64,000 nt of DNA from Mycolicibacterium wolinskyi. Lineage in GTDB: Bacteria; Actinomycetota; Actinomycetes; Mycobacteriales; Mycobacteriaceae. Every line of letters begins with the position of its first letter. Position 1 is the first letter of the stretch. The translations under genes were made by a program, and so were the position numbers. Below are positions 51,153-59,798 of this stretch, in pieces. The notes beneath the pieces were generated by a model. The model was not told the DNA's origin, searched no databases, and saw only the letters and a list, made by a program, of their open reading frames with translations. The stretch covers positions 434,001 through 498,000 of the forward strand of contig NZ_LQQA01000029.1 in NCBI RefSeq assembly GCF_002101965.1, given 5' to 3'.

Positions 51153-51761
51153 TCACACGATCAGCACGTCGAGCGTTCGCGGGCCGTGCACACCTTCCAC
51201 CCGCTCCAGCTCGATGTCACTGGTGGCGCTCGGACCGGAGATGAATGTCAGCGGACGGTCGGTGCTCAAGGCCGCGAATCCCTGCGGCACGGTGTCGACG
51301 ATCTGGTCGGCACGCACGACGCAGATGTGGTGGTCTGGCACGAGCGTGATCGCGCGGCGGCCCTGCGTCGCACCCGCGTCGAGCACGATCGTGCCCGTCG
51401 CGGCGATTCCGACCGCGCATCCGGTCAACACGGCGTCGGCGCTGTCGAGTTCGTCGATGCTGAGCGCGGGTTCGTCGACCACCGTCCGTACGTCGTGCAC
51501 CCAGTCCGCCGGCAGATCCGCCGGTATCACCACGGCCGCGTCGGGTCCCACGAGTTTGCGTACGGTGGCAGCGATTTCGTCCGCCGCGATCCGGTAGACG
51601 TTGGCCCGGTACTCGGCGACCGTCTCCGAGAAGCGCTCGATGTCACCGGGCCCGGTGAGCGGTGCCCGGTCGTAATCGCGGGGTACCACCACCGGTGCAG
51701 GCGGTGCGGCGGCCAGTGCATCACGGATGCGGCCCAGCACCGCCGTCCTGGCGTCGGTCAT
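51153..51761 (-). CDS. lutC: L-lactate utilisation protein LutC (LUD domain)
   Basis: A 202-residue LUD-domain protein, third subunit of the LutABC iron-sulfur L-lactate oxidation complex. Signature GCAVGIAATGTIVLDAG (about 112-128) and the end SDIELERVEGVHGPR are typical. ATG at 51761 follows GGGGAGGA and overlaps the lutB stop (ATGA). Last gene of the leftward operon, facing the repeat island. Confidence 0.93.
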   Translation of the reverse strand: MTDARTAVLGRIRDALAAAPPAPVVVPRDYDRAPLTGPGDIERFSETVAEYRANVYRIAADEIAATVRKLVGPDAAVVIPADLPADWVHDVRTVVDEPALSIDELDSADAVLTGCAVGIAATGTIVLDAGATQGRRAITLVPDHHICVVRADQIVDTVPQGFAALSTDRPLTFISGPSATSDIELERVEGVHGPRTLDVLIV

Positions 51762-53227
51762 CGCAGATCCTCCCCGTGCGTGCGCACCCACCACTGCCGG
51801 AACGTTTCCTTCGGAGGCTCGGGGATGTCGCGGCTGGCCGTCCATTTCGAGGCGGGCCACGGCAGTGCAGAGATGCGGTGGTCCTTGCCTGCGATCAGGC
51901 GTCCGGCCGCGAGTGCCTTCTCCGCCAACGAGAACCGGCCCGCGCCTGCCATCGCCCAGCCTGCGGCCTTCATCGCGAGGTCCTGGCCACCGGGCAGGCC
52001 GCCCCGCTCGGAATCGACTTGCTTTGCCCGCAGATGCACGAGGATCGACGGGATGTCGATGCGCACCGGGCACGCTTCGAAACACGCCCCGCACAGCGAC
52101 GACGCATACGGCAGGCTGGCATTGGGATCGCTGTGGCCGGTGGTGCCGGTGAGCTGGGGGCTCAGGATCGCCCCGATCGGACCGGGATAGACAGAACCGT
52201 AGGCGTGCCCGCCGGTGCGTTCGTATACCGGGCACACATTCAGGCAGGCACTGCACCGAATGCAATGCAGCGCAGCCCGTCCCACCTCGTCGGCCAGCAC
52301 CTGGGTGCGGCCGTTGTCGAGCAGCACCAGGTGAAACTCCTGCGGCCCGTCACCGGGATGCACACCCGTCCACATCGAGGTGTAGGGATTCATCCGCTCG
52401 GCCGTGGACGATCGCGGCAGCAGTTGCATGAACACTTCGAGATCGGAGAACGTCGGCACGATCTTCTCGATGCCCATGACGGTGATCAGCGTCTCGGGCA
52501 GTGTCAGGCACATTCGCCCGTTGCCCTCGGATTCCACCACCGTCAGTGTGCCCGTCTCGGCCACACCGAAATTCGCACCGCTCACCGCAACTTTGGCGGT
52601 CAGAAACTTCCGGCGCAGATGCGCGCGGGCCGCCATCGCCAGCACTCGCGGTTCGTCGGTGAGCTTGCCGGCGTCAGGCATCTCGCGTTCGAAGATCTCG
52701 CGAATCTCGGCACGGTTGCGGTGGATCGCGGGCACCAGGATATGGCTCGGCTTGTCGTGGCCGAGTTGCACGATCAGTTCGGCGAGGTCGGTCTCGAACG
52801 CCGCGATACCTTCGGCTTCCAGGTGTTCGTTGAGGCCGATCTCCTGGGTCGCCATGGACTTGACCTTGACGACCTCCACGGAGCCGGTGGCGCGGATCAG
52901 ATCGGTGACGATCCGGTTCGCCTCGTCGGCGTCGCGGGCCCAGTGTACGACGCCGCCGCGTTCGGTGACGTTGCGCTCGAGCTGTTCGAGGAGCTCGGGC
53001 AGCCGGGCCATCACGTCTTGTTTGATGGCGCTGCCCGCGGCCCGAAGCTCTTCCCAGTCAGCGCATTCCGCGACTGCCCTCAGGCGCTTGGCGCGAATCG
53101 TATGCGTGGCGTGGCCGATGTTGCGGCGTAGTTGTGAGTTGGCGAGTGCGGTACGCGCCGCGCTGGGAAACGACTCGTCACCGCGCAGGTTGCCCAGCCC
53201 CGGGTTGCCGAGAAACGTCGCCGTCAT
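51758..53227 (-). CDS. lutB: L-lactate utilisation iron-sulfur protein LutB
   Basis: A 489-residue protein with an N-terminal LUD domain (about 65-300) and two ferredoxin-type [4Fe-4S] motifs, CIRCSACLNVCPV (about 310-322) and CGACFEACPV (about 360-370). It is the electron-transfer core of LutABC, which oxidises L-lactate to pyruvate. ATG at 53227 overlaps the lutA stop. Full length. Confidence 0.94.
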   Translation of the reverse strand: MTATFLGNPGLGNLRGDESFPSAARTALANSQLRRNIGHATHTIRAKRLRAVAECADWEELRAAGSAIKQDVMARLPELLEQLERNVTERGGVVHWARDADEANRIVTDLIRATGSVEVVKVKSMATQEIGLNEHLEAEGIAAFETDLAELIVQLGHDKPSHILVPAIHRNRAEIREIFEREMPDAGKLTDEPRVLAMAARAHLRRKFLTAKVAVSGANFGVAETGTLTVVESEGNGRMCLTLPETLITVMGIEKIVPTFSDLEVFMQLLPRSSTAERMNPYTSMWTGVHPGDGPQEFHLVLLDNGRTQVLADEVGRAALHCIRCSACLNVCPVYERTGGHAYGSVYPGPIGAILSPQLTGTTGHSDPNASLPYASSLCGACFEACPVRIDIPSILVHLRAKQVDSERGGLPGGQDLAMKAAGWAMAGAGRFSLAEKALAAGRLIAGKDHRISALPWPASKWTASRDIPEPPKETFRQWWVRTHGEDLR

Positions 53228-53958
53228 GCCGACGCCGCCAGGATCTCGGCCAGGTGCACGGTGCGCACCCCGGACCGCAGCCGGCTCAGCCCGCCGCCGA
53301 TGTGCATCAGGCACGACGAGTCGCCTGCGCTGCACACCTCGGCACCGGTGTCGAGGATGTGCCCCATCTTGTCGGCGAGCATGGCGGTGGAGGTGTCGGA
53401 GTTCTTGATCGCGAATGTGCCGCCGAATCCGCAGCAGGAATCCGCGGCGGGCAGTTCGACCAGGGTGAGTCCTCGGACGTTGCGCAGCAGGCGCAGCGGT
53501 TTGTCACCGACACCCAGCATCCGCAGCGAATGGCAGGTCGGGTGGTAGGTGACGCGGTGTGGATAGTAGGCGCCGACATCATCCACGCCGAGCACGTCGA
53601 TCAGGAACTCCGACAGCTCGTAGGTGCGGGATGAGATGTTCTCGGCGCGCGTGGCCAGCGCCTCGTCTCCGGCCCGGCGGGCCACCATGGCGTGCTGGTG
53701 GCGGACTGAGCCGACACACGATCCGGAGGGGGCGACGACCGCGTCGCACCCCGCGCTCTCGAATGATTCGACGTGGTTGCGGACCACACCGACGGCCTCC
53801 TTGAGGTAACCGGTGTTGATATGCATTTGACCGCAACACGTTTGGCTCGACGGGAAGACCACCTGGTGGCCCAGCCGCTCGAGCAGTTGGACCGTGGCGA
53901 TCGCGGCGGGTGGGAAGAGCGCATCCGCCAGGCAGGTCGCGAACAGGGCGATTCGCAT
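53224..53958 (-). CDS. lutA: L-lactate utilisation protein LutA (CCG domains)
   Basis: A 244-residue protein with two cysteine-rich CCG domains, seen as SQTCCGQMHINTG (about 39-51) and DSCCGFGGTFAIK (about 174-186), which bind non-cubane [4Fe-4S] clusters as in heterodisulfide reductase and GlpC. First subunit of the LutABC operon. ATG at 53958 follows AGGAG. It is divergent from the regulator, with two operators in the gap. Confidence 0.93.
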   Translation of the reverse strand: MRIALFATCLADALFPPAAIATVQLLERLGHQVVFPSSQTCCGQMHINTGYLKEAVGVVRNHVESFESAGCDAVVAPSGSCVGSVRHQHAMVARRAGDEALATRAENISSRTYELSEFLIDVLGVDDVGAYYPHRVTYHPTCHSLRMLGVGDKPLRLLRNVRGLTLVELPAADSCCGFGGTFAIKNSDTSTAMLADKMGHILDTGAEVCSAGDSSCLMHIGGGLSRLRSGVRTVHLAEILAASA

Positions 53959-53972
53959 GAACACTCCTAGGC

Positions 53973-53987
53973 TGTGGTCTGACCACA
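53973..53987. promoter_or_regulatory. FadR-type operator 1 of the lut locus
   Basis: TGTGGTCTGACCACA is a perfect palindrome of the TGGTN3ACCA type used by FadR-family GntR regulators, 15 bases upstream of the lutA start. Confidence 0.85.
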
Positions 53988-53995
53988 ATAACCCG

Positions 53996-54010
53996 TGTGG
54001 TCAGACCACA
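53996..54010. promoter_or_regulatory. FadR-type operator 2 of the lut locus
   Basis: TGTGGTCAGACCACA differs from operator 1 only at its centre base, and the centres are 23 bases apart (about two helical turns). Bound dimers would lie on the same face. Confidence 0.85.
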
Positions 54011-54037
54011 CCAGCGAAAGGCGCTATTCTCGTCGTC

Positions 54038-54724
54038 ATGCGCGCACACGAGCTGGTGCTGGAGCGGATCGAGCGAGATCTCGTCGCGGGCACACTGGCC
54101 GTGGGCGACCGACTGCCGGCCGAGCGCGCATTGGCCGAGAGCCTGTCGGTCAGCAGGGCCTCGGTGCGCGAGGCGATCCGCGTGCTGGAGGCCATGGGCG
54201 TGGTCCGGACTGCGGCCGGCTCCGGCCCGGACGCGGGCGCGATCATCACGGCCGATGCCGCCACCTCGATCGGATCGGCGCTTCGACTGCACACCGCGAC
54301 GCGGGCGTTGCCCATCGAAGATCTGGTGCGTACCCGAATTCTCTTGGAGACCTCAGCATTACGTGATGCGGCTGCGCTCAGTCCGCGCCCTGATCTCACA
54401 GAGATCAGGGCCATGCTCGACGCCATGGACGATCCGGCGCTGGAACCCGAACAGTTCCACCGGATCGATGCCGACTTCCACCTGGCGCTGACCGCGCTCG
54501 CCGGCAACGTGGTGGTGGAGGCGATGATGGCCGCGCTGCGTGGCCCGATCCAGGGCTACATCCTGGCGGGCGTGCCGTTGCTCGACGATTGGGCGGGCGT
54601 CGCGTCGAACCTGCGCTGCGAGCACCGCGGTATCGTCACCGCCCTGTCCCGCGGACAGGGCAACAAGGCTGCCGAACTGGCCCGGGCCCACATCCAGGGA
54701 TATGTAGATCTGATCGGCGGGTGA
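54038..54724 (+). CDS. FadR-subfamily GntR regulator of the lactate operon
   Basis: A 228-residue regulator with a winged helix (residues about 5-65, DRLPAERALAESLSVSRASVREAIRVLE) and an FCD domain (about 90-220) whose metal-binding Asp/His residues include FHRIDADFHLALTAL. It is divergent from lutA with two matched operators between, like LldR/LutR regulators that respond to L-lactate. ATG at 54038 is the first ATG after the operators. Confidence 0.92.
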   Translation: MRAHELVLERIERDLVAGTLAVGDRLPAERALAESLSVSRASVREAIRVLEAMGVVRTAAGSGPDAGAIITADAATSIGSALRLHTATRALPIEDLVRTRILLETSALRDAAALSPRPDLTEIRAMLDAMDDPALEPEQFHRIDADFHLALTALAGNVVVEAMMAALRGPIQGYILAGVPLLDDWAGVASNLRCEHRGIVTALSRGQGNKAAELARAHIQGYVDLIGG

Positions 54725-54745
54725 CCGCTGGGCTACGGTTTGTTC

Positions 54746-55174
54746 ATGCTCGTCAATCGGTATGCCAGGTGGGCGGTGATCGCCATGGCCGGGTTGACGG
54801 CCGCCTGTACCGACGGCGCGAACACGGCCGCAGCGTCACCCGAGCATGCCGTGCACCGGCACATCGCCGCCGCGAAGACCGGCGACGTCGCGACCCTGCG
54901 ATCCGGGGCATGTGGAGCGCTGGCCACCGCGATGGAGCCCCACACCGACGACGAGGTTCGCGCCCATTTCCTCGAGGCGTACTCGGCGGGGCCGGATCTG
55001 CTGTCGGTCGAACCCGATGGCGCGGGAAACCGGCGCATCGTCACCGGCTACTACAGCGACGTCACAGATCTCGACATCGCGTTCACCGTGGAGAACCTCG
55101 ACGGCTGGAAGGTATGTGAAATACGCCGGGGCAACGGGAGATTCGGTCCGTTGCCGGGACCGTTCGAGCGGTGA
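54746..55174 (+). CDS. Small secreted lipoprotein
   Basis: A 142-residue protein with a short signal peptide and lipobox LTAAC (lipidated Cys21). The mature domain resembles the small NTF2-like or DUF4878-type proteins of mycobacterial lipoproteins (EHAVHRHIAAAKTGD..., later ENLDGWKVCEI). The two later cysteines could form a disulfide. ATG at 54746 is chosen over TTG at 54740. Function unknown. It lies 21 bases after the lactate regulator and tail to tail with the polymerase gene. Confidence 0.8.
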   Translation: MLVNRYARWAVIAMAGLTAACTDGANTAAASPEHAVHRHIAAAKTGDVATLRSGACGALATAMEPHTDDEVRAHFLEAYSAGPDLLSVEPDGAGNRRIVTGYYSDVTDLDIAFTVENLDGWKVCEIRRGNGRFGPLPGPFER

Positions 55175-55177
55175 CGG

Positions 55178-56416
55178 TCAACGGCGCCACTGCGCGCCGT
55201 TGTAGTGCTCCCACGGGCTGTAGTCGGCGATCAGTTCTTCCTGCGGCGGGCGTTCGGTTTCCGGGACGTGTTGCAGGTTGATGCGGATGCGGTACCAGAT
55301 CGAGCTGGGGCCACGCATGCCGTCGACCAGAATGTCCACGGGCTCAAGCTTTTCGGCGACATCCGGGTACCGCCCCTTCCACACGTCGAGTGCGGCCATC
55401 GCCTCGTCTTTGGTTTTCGTGCGGGCGATCTCGATCAACGGCATGGTCGATTGCCTGCGCCCGTCGCGCGACGCGCCCTTCGGCGCTTTCTCGGCGGGCC
55501 CGAGCTCTTCGGCAAGGGCCAGTAACGCATCCAGCTCGCCGACGGTGGTGTCCATGCCTTCCCACGGATCGCCCAGTTCGGCGAACCGGTCCGGCACCGT
55601 GGCGATCGTGAACGCCTCGGGGCGGCACTCGGCTACCTCGTCCCAGCGCAACGGGGTCGACACCCGCGCGTCCGGCGTCGCACGCACCGAATAGGCCGAG
55701 GCCACGGTCCGGTCGAACGCGTTCTGGTTGAAGTCGACGAACACGCCTTCGCGTTCCTCTTTCCACCAGCGGGCGGTCGCCAGGTCGGGGGCGCGGCGCT
55801 CCACTTCGCGGGCGACGGTCTGGGCCGCGAGCCGGACCTGCTTGAACGGCCAGCGGCGCTCGATCCGGGCATAGATGTGAAACCCGCGCGAGCCGGACGT
55901 CTTGGGCCAGGCCGTCAGCCCGTAATCCTCGAGAACCTCGCGGGCCACGAGGGCGACGTCGACGATCTGACCCCACTCGACGCCGGGCATCGGGTCCAGA
56001 TCGACCCGCAACTCGTCGGGATGGTCGAGGTCGTCGGACCGTACGGGATGCGGGTTGAGGTCGACACAACCGAGGTTCACCGCCCACGCCAGCCCGGCGG
56101 CGTTGCGGATCACGGCCTCCTTGGCCGACGTGCCGGACCGGTACTTGAGTTCGGCCACCTCGATGAAATCCGGCCGCTTCTCCGGGGCCCGTTTCTGGAA
56201 GACCGCCTCGACAGTGATGCCTTTGACGAAGCGTTTGAGGATCATCGGACGGTCGTAAACCCCGCGCAAGGCACCGTCGGCGACCGCTTGGTAATAGCGG
56301 ATCAGATCCAGTTTGGTGACACCCGGACGGCCGTCGAACCCAGGGAAAACCACCTTGTCCGGGTTGGTGACCGACACCTGCAGGCCGTCCAACTCCAGCG
56401 ACAGTGCACCGGCCAT
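55178..56416 (-). CDS. Stand-alone LigD-type polymerase/primase (PolD)
   Basis: A 412-residue homologue of the polymerase domain of LigD, without ligase or nuclease domains, like M. tuberculosis Rv0269c. Archaeo-eukaryotic primase-fold motifs: the metal-binding RVDLDPMPG (about 137-145), GSRGFHIYARIE (about 174-185) and VFVDFNQNAFDRT. Such enzymes insert ribonucleotides and fill gaps in repair. I take ATG at 56416 (MAGALSLELDG); an ATG at 56473 would overlap fadD2. It is divergent from fadD2. Confidence 0.93.
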   Translation of the reverse strand: MAGALSLELDGLQVSVTNPDKVVFPGFDGRPGVTKLDLIRYYQAVADGALRGVYDRPMILKRFVKGITVEAVFQKRAPEKRPDFIEVAELKYRSGTSAKEAVIRNAAGLAWAVNLGCVDLNPHPVRSDDLDHPDELRVDLDPMPGVEWGQIVDVALVAREVLEDYGLTAWPKTSGSRGFHIYARIERRWPFKQVRLAAQTVAREVERRAPDLATARWWKEEREGVFVDFNQNAFDRTVASAYSVRATPDARVSTPLRWDEVAECRPEAFTIATVPDRFAELGDPWEGMDTTVGELDALLALAEELGPAEKAPKGASRDGRRQSTMPLIEIARTKTKDEAMAALDVWKGRYPDVAEKLEPVDILVDGMRGPSSIWYRIRINLQHVPETERPPQEELIADYSPWEHYNGAQWRR

Positions 56417-56471
56417 CACCTCATCGTAGTGAGTTACCCCGGGTGCGATAGCTGTCACATATTGTGTCGGC

Positions 56472-58178
56472 ATGCCAAGTCTGTCTGACCTGCCGGCGCA
56501 AGTGACCGCGAAGGCAAAGCAATACCTCGACCGTGGCGCTGCCGAGCTGCATTACGCCCGCAAGATGTTCGAGGCGGGGGCACTCAAACTGGAGTCGCCG
56601 CAGAACATGGCCGCAATGCTCGTCGACATCCGCAACTGGGGCGAGATCGGCATGATCGCGTCGCTGAACGCGCGTCGGCACCCGAACCGTGTCGCGGTCA
56701 TCGACGACAACGGCGAGATGACGTTCGGCGAACTGAACTCCGCCGCACACGCCCTCGCCAACGAACTGGTCACGATGGGCGTTCGGGCCGGTGACGGCGT
56801 GGCGATCCTGGCCCGCAACCACCGGTGGTTTCTGGTGTCGGTCTACGGTGCGGCCCGCGCCGGGGCGCGCATCATCCTGCTCAACAGTGAATTCTCTGGC
56901 CCGCAGATCAAGGAGGTCGCCGCGCGCGAGGGCGCCAAGGTGATCATCTACGACGACGAGTACACCGCTGCCGTCGCGCAGGCCGAACCCGAGCTCGGGA
57001 AGCTGCGCGCGCTGGGCACCAATCCCGACAAGGAAGAACCGTCCGGGAGCACCGACGAAACCCTTGCCGACGTCATCGCACGCAGCAACGGCAGGCCGGC
57101 GGCCAAGGTCAGCAAGCATTCGTCGATCATCATCCTGACCAGCGGCACCACCGGCACCCCCAAGGGCGCGAACCGCGGCGCGCCGCCGTCGCTTGCCCCT
57201 ATCGGCGGTGTCCTCTCCCACGTGCCGTTCAAGGCGGGTGAAGTGACGTCGCTGCCGGCGCCGATGTTCCATGCGCTCGGCTTCCTGCACAGCACCATCG
57301 CGATGATGCTGGGTTCGACGCTCGTGCTGCGCCGGCGCTTCAAGCCGGCCACGGTGCTCGCCGACATCGAGAAGCACAAGGTGACTGCCGTGGTGGTGGT
57401 CCCGGTGATGCTCTCGCGCATGCTCGACCATCTCGAGCAGACCCAGCCCAAGCCCAACCTGTCGTCGCTGCGCATCGTGTTCGTGTCCGGCTCTCAGCTC
57501 GGCGCGGAACTGGCCACGCGGGCGCTCAAGGATCTCGGCCCGGTCATCTACAACCTGTACGGCTCAACCGAGATCGCGTTCGCGAGCATCGCGCGCCCCA
57601 AGGATCTGTCGCTCAACCCCGCAACCGTCGGCCCGGTGGTCAAGGGCATCACGGTGAAGATCCTCGACGACAACGGCCACGAGCTGCCGCAGGGTGAGGT
57701 CGGGCGCATCTTCGTACGCAACACCTTCCCGTTCGAGGGCTATACGGGTGGCGGCGGCAAGCAGATCATCGACGGCATGATGTCGTCGGGCGATGTCGGC
57801 TACTTCGACGAGCACGGTCTGCTCTACGTCAGCGGCCGTGACGACGAGATGATCGTGTCCGGCGGTGAGAACGTGTTCCCCGCCGAGGTCGAAGACCTCA
57901 TCAGCGGCCATCCCGAGGTCGTCGAAGCCACCGCGCTCGGGGTCGAGGACAAGGAGTGGGGACACCGGCTGCGCGCGTTCGTGGTCAAGGCCGAAGGGGC
58001 CAGCGTCGACGAGGACGCCATCAAGCTCTACGTCAAAGAACACCTGGCCCGCTACAAGGTGCCGCGCGAGGTGATTTTCCTCGATGAGTTGCCGCGTAAC
58101 CCGACCGGCAAGATCCTCAAGCGTGAGCTTCGCAATATCGAAGTCGGCGCCCCTGGCGAGACGAGTGCGGGAGACTGA
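56472..58178 (+). CDS. fadD2: Fatty-acyl-CoA ligase FadD2
   Basis: A 568-residue ANL-superfamily acyl-CoA synthetase that activates a fatty acid via an acyl-adenylate. AMP motif TSGTTGTPKG (about 222-231), YGSTEIAFAS (about 360), DVGYFDEHGLLYVSGRDDEMI (about 440-460) and the catalytic Lys in PRNPTGKILKREL are present. Order with PolD upstream and fadE6 downstream matches Rv0269c-Rv0271c of M. tuberculosis, supporting the FadD2 name. Confidence 0.94.
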   Translation: MPSLSDLPAQVTAKAKQYLDRGAAELHYARKMFEAGALKLESPQNMAAMLVDIRNWGEIGMIASLNARRHPNRVAVIDDNGEMTFGELNSAAHALANELVTMGVRAGDGVAILARNHRWFLVSVYGAARAGARIILLNSEFSGPQIKEVAAREGAKVIIYDDEYTAAVAQAEPELGKLRALGTNPDKEEPSGSTDETLADVIARSNGRPAAKVSKHSSIIILTSGTTGTPKGANRGAPPSLAPIGGVLSHVPFKAGEVTSLPAPMFHALGFLHSTIAMMLGSTLVLRRRFKPATVLADIEKHKVTAVVVVPVMLSRMLDHLEQTQPKPNLSSLRIVFVSGSQLGAELATRALKDLGPVIYNLYGSTEIAFASIARPKDLSLNPATVGPVVKGITVKILDDNGHELPQGEVGRIFVRNTFPFEGYTGGGGKQIIDGMMSSGDVGYFDEHGLLYVSGRDDEMIVSGGENVFPAEVEDLISGHPEVVEATALGVEDKEWGHRLRAFVVKAEGASVDEDAIKLYVKEHLARYKVPREVIFLDELPRNPTGKILKRELRNIEVGAPGETSAGD

Positions 58179-58180
58179 CT

Positions 58181-58262
58181 TTCCCCGGCGAACAGACACG
58201 TAGGTACCCCGTTTCTCGGCGATTGAGGGACTTACGTGTCTGTTCGCGGCGAAAAGGGGGAA
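58181..58262. repeat. Long composite hairpin between fadD2 and the SDR gene
   Basis: A 15-bp perfect stem (GCGAACAGACACGTA 58188-58202 with its complement at 58233-58247) is framed by an outer TTCCCC/GGGGAA pair and holds an inner GTACCC/GGGAC pair. It starts three bases after the fadD2 stop, so a terminator role is likely. Confidence 0.7.
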
Positions 58263-58294
58263 TAGTTCGTCGCTCCCGGTGGTAGTACTGCGTC

Positions 58295-59077
58295 GTGAAC
58301 ATCGACCTCACCGGAAAGACCGCACTAGTCACGGGCTCGACGCAGGGCATCGGCCTTGCCATCGCCGAGGCGCTCGCCCGCAGCGGGGCACGCGTCGCGA
58401 TCAACGGGCGCACGGCGTCGCGTGTCGATGAAGCCGTCGCCAAGTTGGGCGATCACGACGTCATCGGCGTCGCGGCCGACGTCGCCACCGAGGACGGGAC
58501 GGCGGATCTGCTGCGGCAGTTGCCCGCCGTCGACATCTTGGTCAACAACCTCGGCATCTTCGGGGCGGTGCCTGCCCGCGAGATCACCGACGAGCAGTGG
58601 CGCTCCTACTTCGACGTGAATGTCCTTGCGGCCGTGCGGCTTATCCGCAGCTACCTGCCTGGTATGACAGAAAAGGGCTGGGGCCGGGCGATTCAGATCG
58701 CAAGCGATTCGGCCATCGTCATCCCCGAGGAGATGATCCATTACGGGGTGTCGAAGACAGCGTTGCTCGCGGTGTCGCGCGGTTTCGCGAAGGACGCCGC
58801 GGGCACCGGCGTGACCGTCAACTCGGTGATCGCCGGTCCCACCCACACCGCGGGAGTCGAGGATTTTGTCTACCAGCTGGTCGACAAATCATTGCCATGG
58901 GACGAAGCGCAGCGTGAGTTCATGCGCAAGCATCGGCCGCAATCGCTTCTGCAGCGGCTGATCGAGCCGGAAGAGATTGCCAACATGGTCGCCTACCTGG
59001 CGTCTCCGTTGGCATCGGCGACCACCGGTGGCGCATTGCGGGTCGACGGTGGTTACGTCGATTCGATTCTGCCGTAA
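58295..59077 (+). CDS. Short-chain dehydrogenase/reductase
   Basis: A 260-residue classical SDR. Cofactor loop TGSTQGIG (about 14-21), NNLG (about 86-89) where NNAG is usual, catalytic Ser in ASDSAIV and Tyr/Lys in YGVSK (about 151-155). It is an NAD(P)-dependent oxidoreductase of unknown substrate. GTG at 58295 is the first start after the hairpin. It sits between fadD2 and fadE6, where M. tuberculosis has no such gene, so it is probably a lineage-specific insertion. Confidence 0.88.
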   Translation: MNIDLTGKTALVTGSTQGIGLAIAEALARSGARVAINGRTASRVDEAVAKLGDHDVIGVAADVATEDGTADLLRQLPAVDILVNNLGIFGAVPAREITDEQWRSYFDVNVLAAVRLIRSYLPGMTEKGWGRAIQIASDSAIVIPEEMIHYGVSKTALLAVSRGFAKDAAGTGVTVNSVIAGPTHTAGVEDFVYQLVDKSLPWDEAQREFMRKHRPQSLLQRLIEPEEIANMVAYLASPLASATTGGALRVDGGYVDSILP

Positions 59078-59082
59078 CGGAA

Positions 59083-59385
59083 TCAGGACATCATTGCGGA
59101 GCCTGGCACCGCGAGACACACGAGCGACAGCGCGAGCAGGAACCAACCGGCGCCTTGCCAGATCGGCCAGGTGCCCTCGGCCCGCCAGATCTGATACGTC
59201 CGGATGAATGCGCCGACGCCGCCCACGAACGTGATGGTGGGCACCAGCACCGCCGAAAGTAGGGAACGGTCAAAAGCATAGAACGCCAACGCGATTCCGG
59301 CGATTGCCGCGACGATCACGACATACGTGACCGCCGACCGGAACATGCCGGGATCGTGCCAGCGTTTCTCGACGTCATTTGTCAT
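59083..59385 (-). CDS. Small membrane protein with about three TM helices
   Basis: A 100-residue protein with hydrophobic segments at about 18-38, 42-62 and 75-95. The family is not recognised. ATG at 59385 is chosen over upstream codons because it begins a soluble charged start (MTNDVEKRW). It lies two bases after the secreted-protein gene, so the two are probably cotranscribed. Confidence 0.7.
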   Translation of the reverse strand: MTNDVEKRWHDPGMFRSAVTYVVIVAAIAGIALAFYAFDRSLLSAVLVPTITFVGGVGAFIRTYQIWRAEGTWPIWQGAGWFLLALSLVCLAVPGSAMMS

Positions 59386-59387
59386 GT

Positions 59388-59669
59388 TCACGGCCCATTG
59401 ACGTACCACCCCAGGCAACCCGGCCGGTCTCGGCACGCGATGATGGCGCCGGCATCGGGTGCGGCGCCACGCACCTTGGGTGTCGTCCTCGGTGGCAGAT
59501 TACAGTTCACGATGTAGGGGTTCCACGGGATGACCCCGTTTACACATGGCCGGGCGTCCGCGGTGGGTGTGCTTTGGCTCCCCACCACCGAAGGACCGGC
59601 GAGCAGTGCGAACGCTGCCGCTGTTGCACCGGTCAAGCGCAGGACGCGATGTTTAGAAGTACTCATCAT
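59388..59669 (-). CDS. Small secreted Cys-containing protein
   Basis: A 93-residue protein with a signal peptide (about residues 10-35, LTGATAAAFALLAGPSVVG) and a short mature region with four cysteines (ARPCVNG, YIVNCNLPP, IIACRDRPGC), probably two disulfides. Small mycobacterial exported proteins of this kind have no assigned function. ATG at 59669; ATG at 59666 is equivalent. Confidence 0.7.
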   Translation of the reverse strand: MMSTSKHRVLRLTGATAAAFALLAGPSVVGSQSTPTADARPCVNGVIPWNPYIVNCNLPPRTTPKVRGAAPDAGAIIACRDRPGCLGWYVNGP

Positions 59670-59798
59670 TAGTGCCAACCGTCGTCGATAGCCACCTATT
59701 TCGACGGTACGCCTACGTATGGCGAGCTCCCGAGAATGCACGGAGGGTCGTTACCGCGACGCGGCAACGACCCTCAGCGCAGTTTCGCGGTCAGAAAG

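Noticed and set aside
50344..51597. Several open frames crossing the repeat island
   Set aside because: They exist because the repeats lack stops in some frames; the two copies are frameshifted relative to each other and codon use is not mycobacterial.
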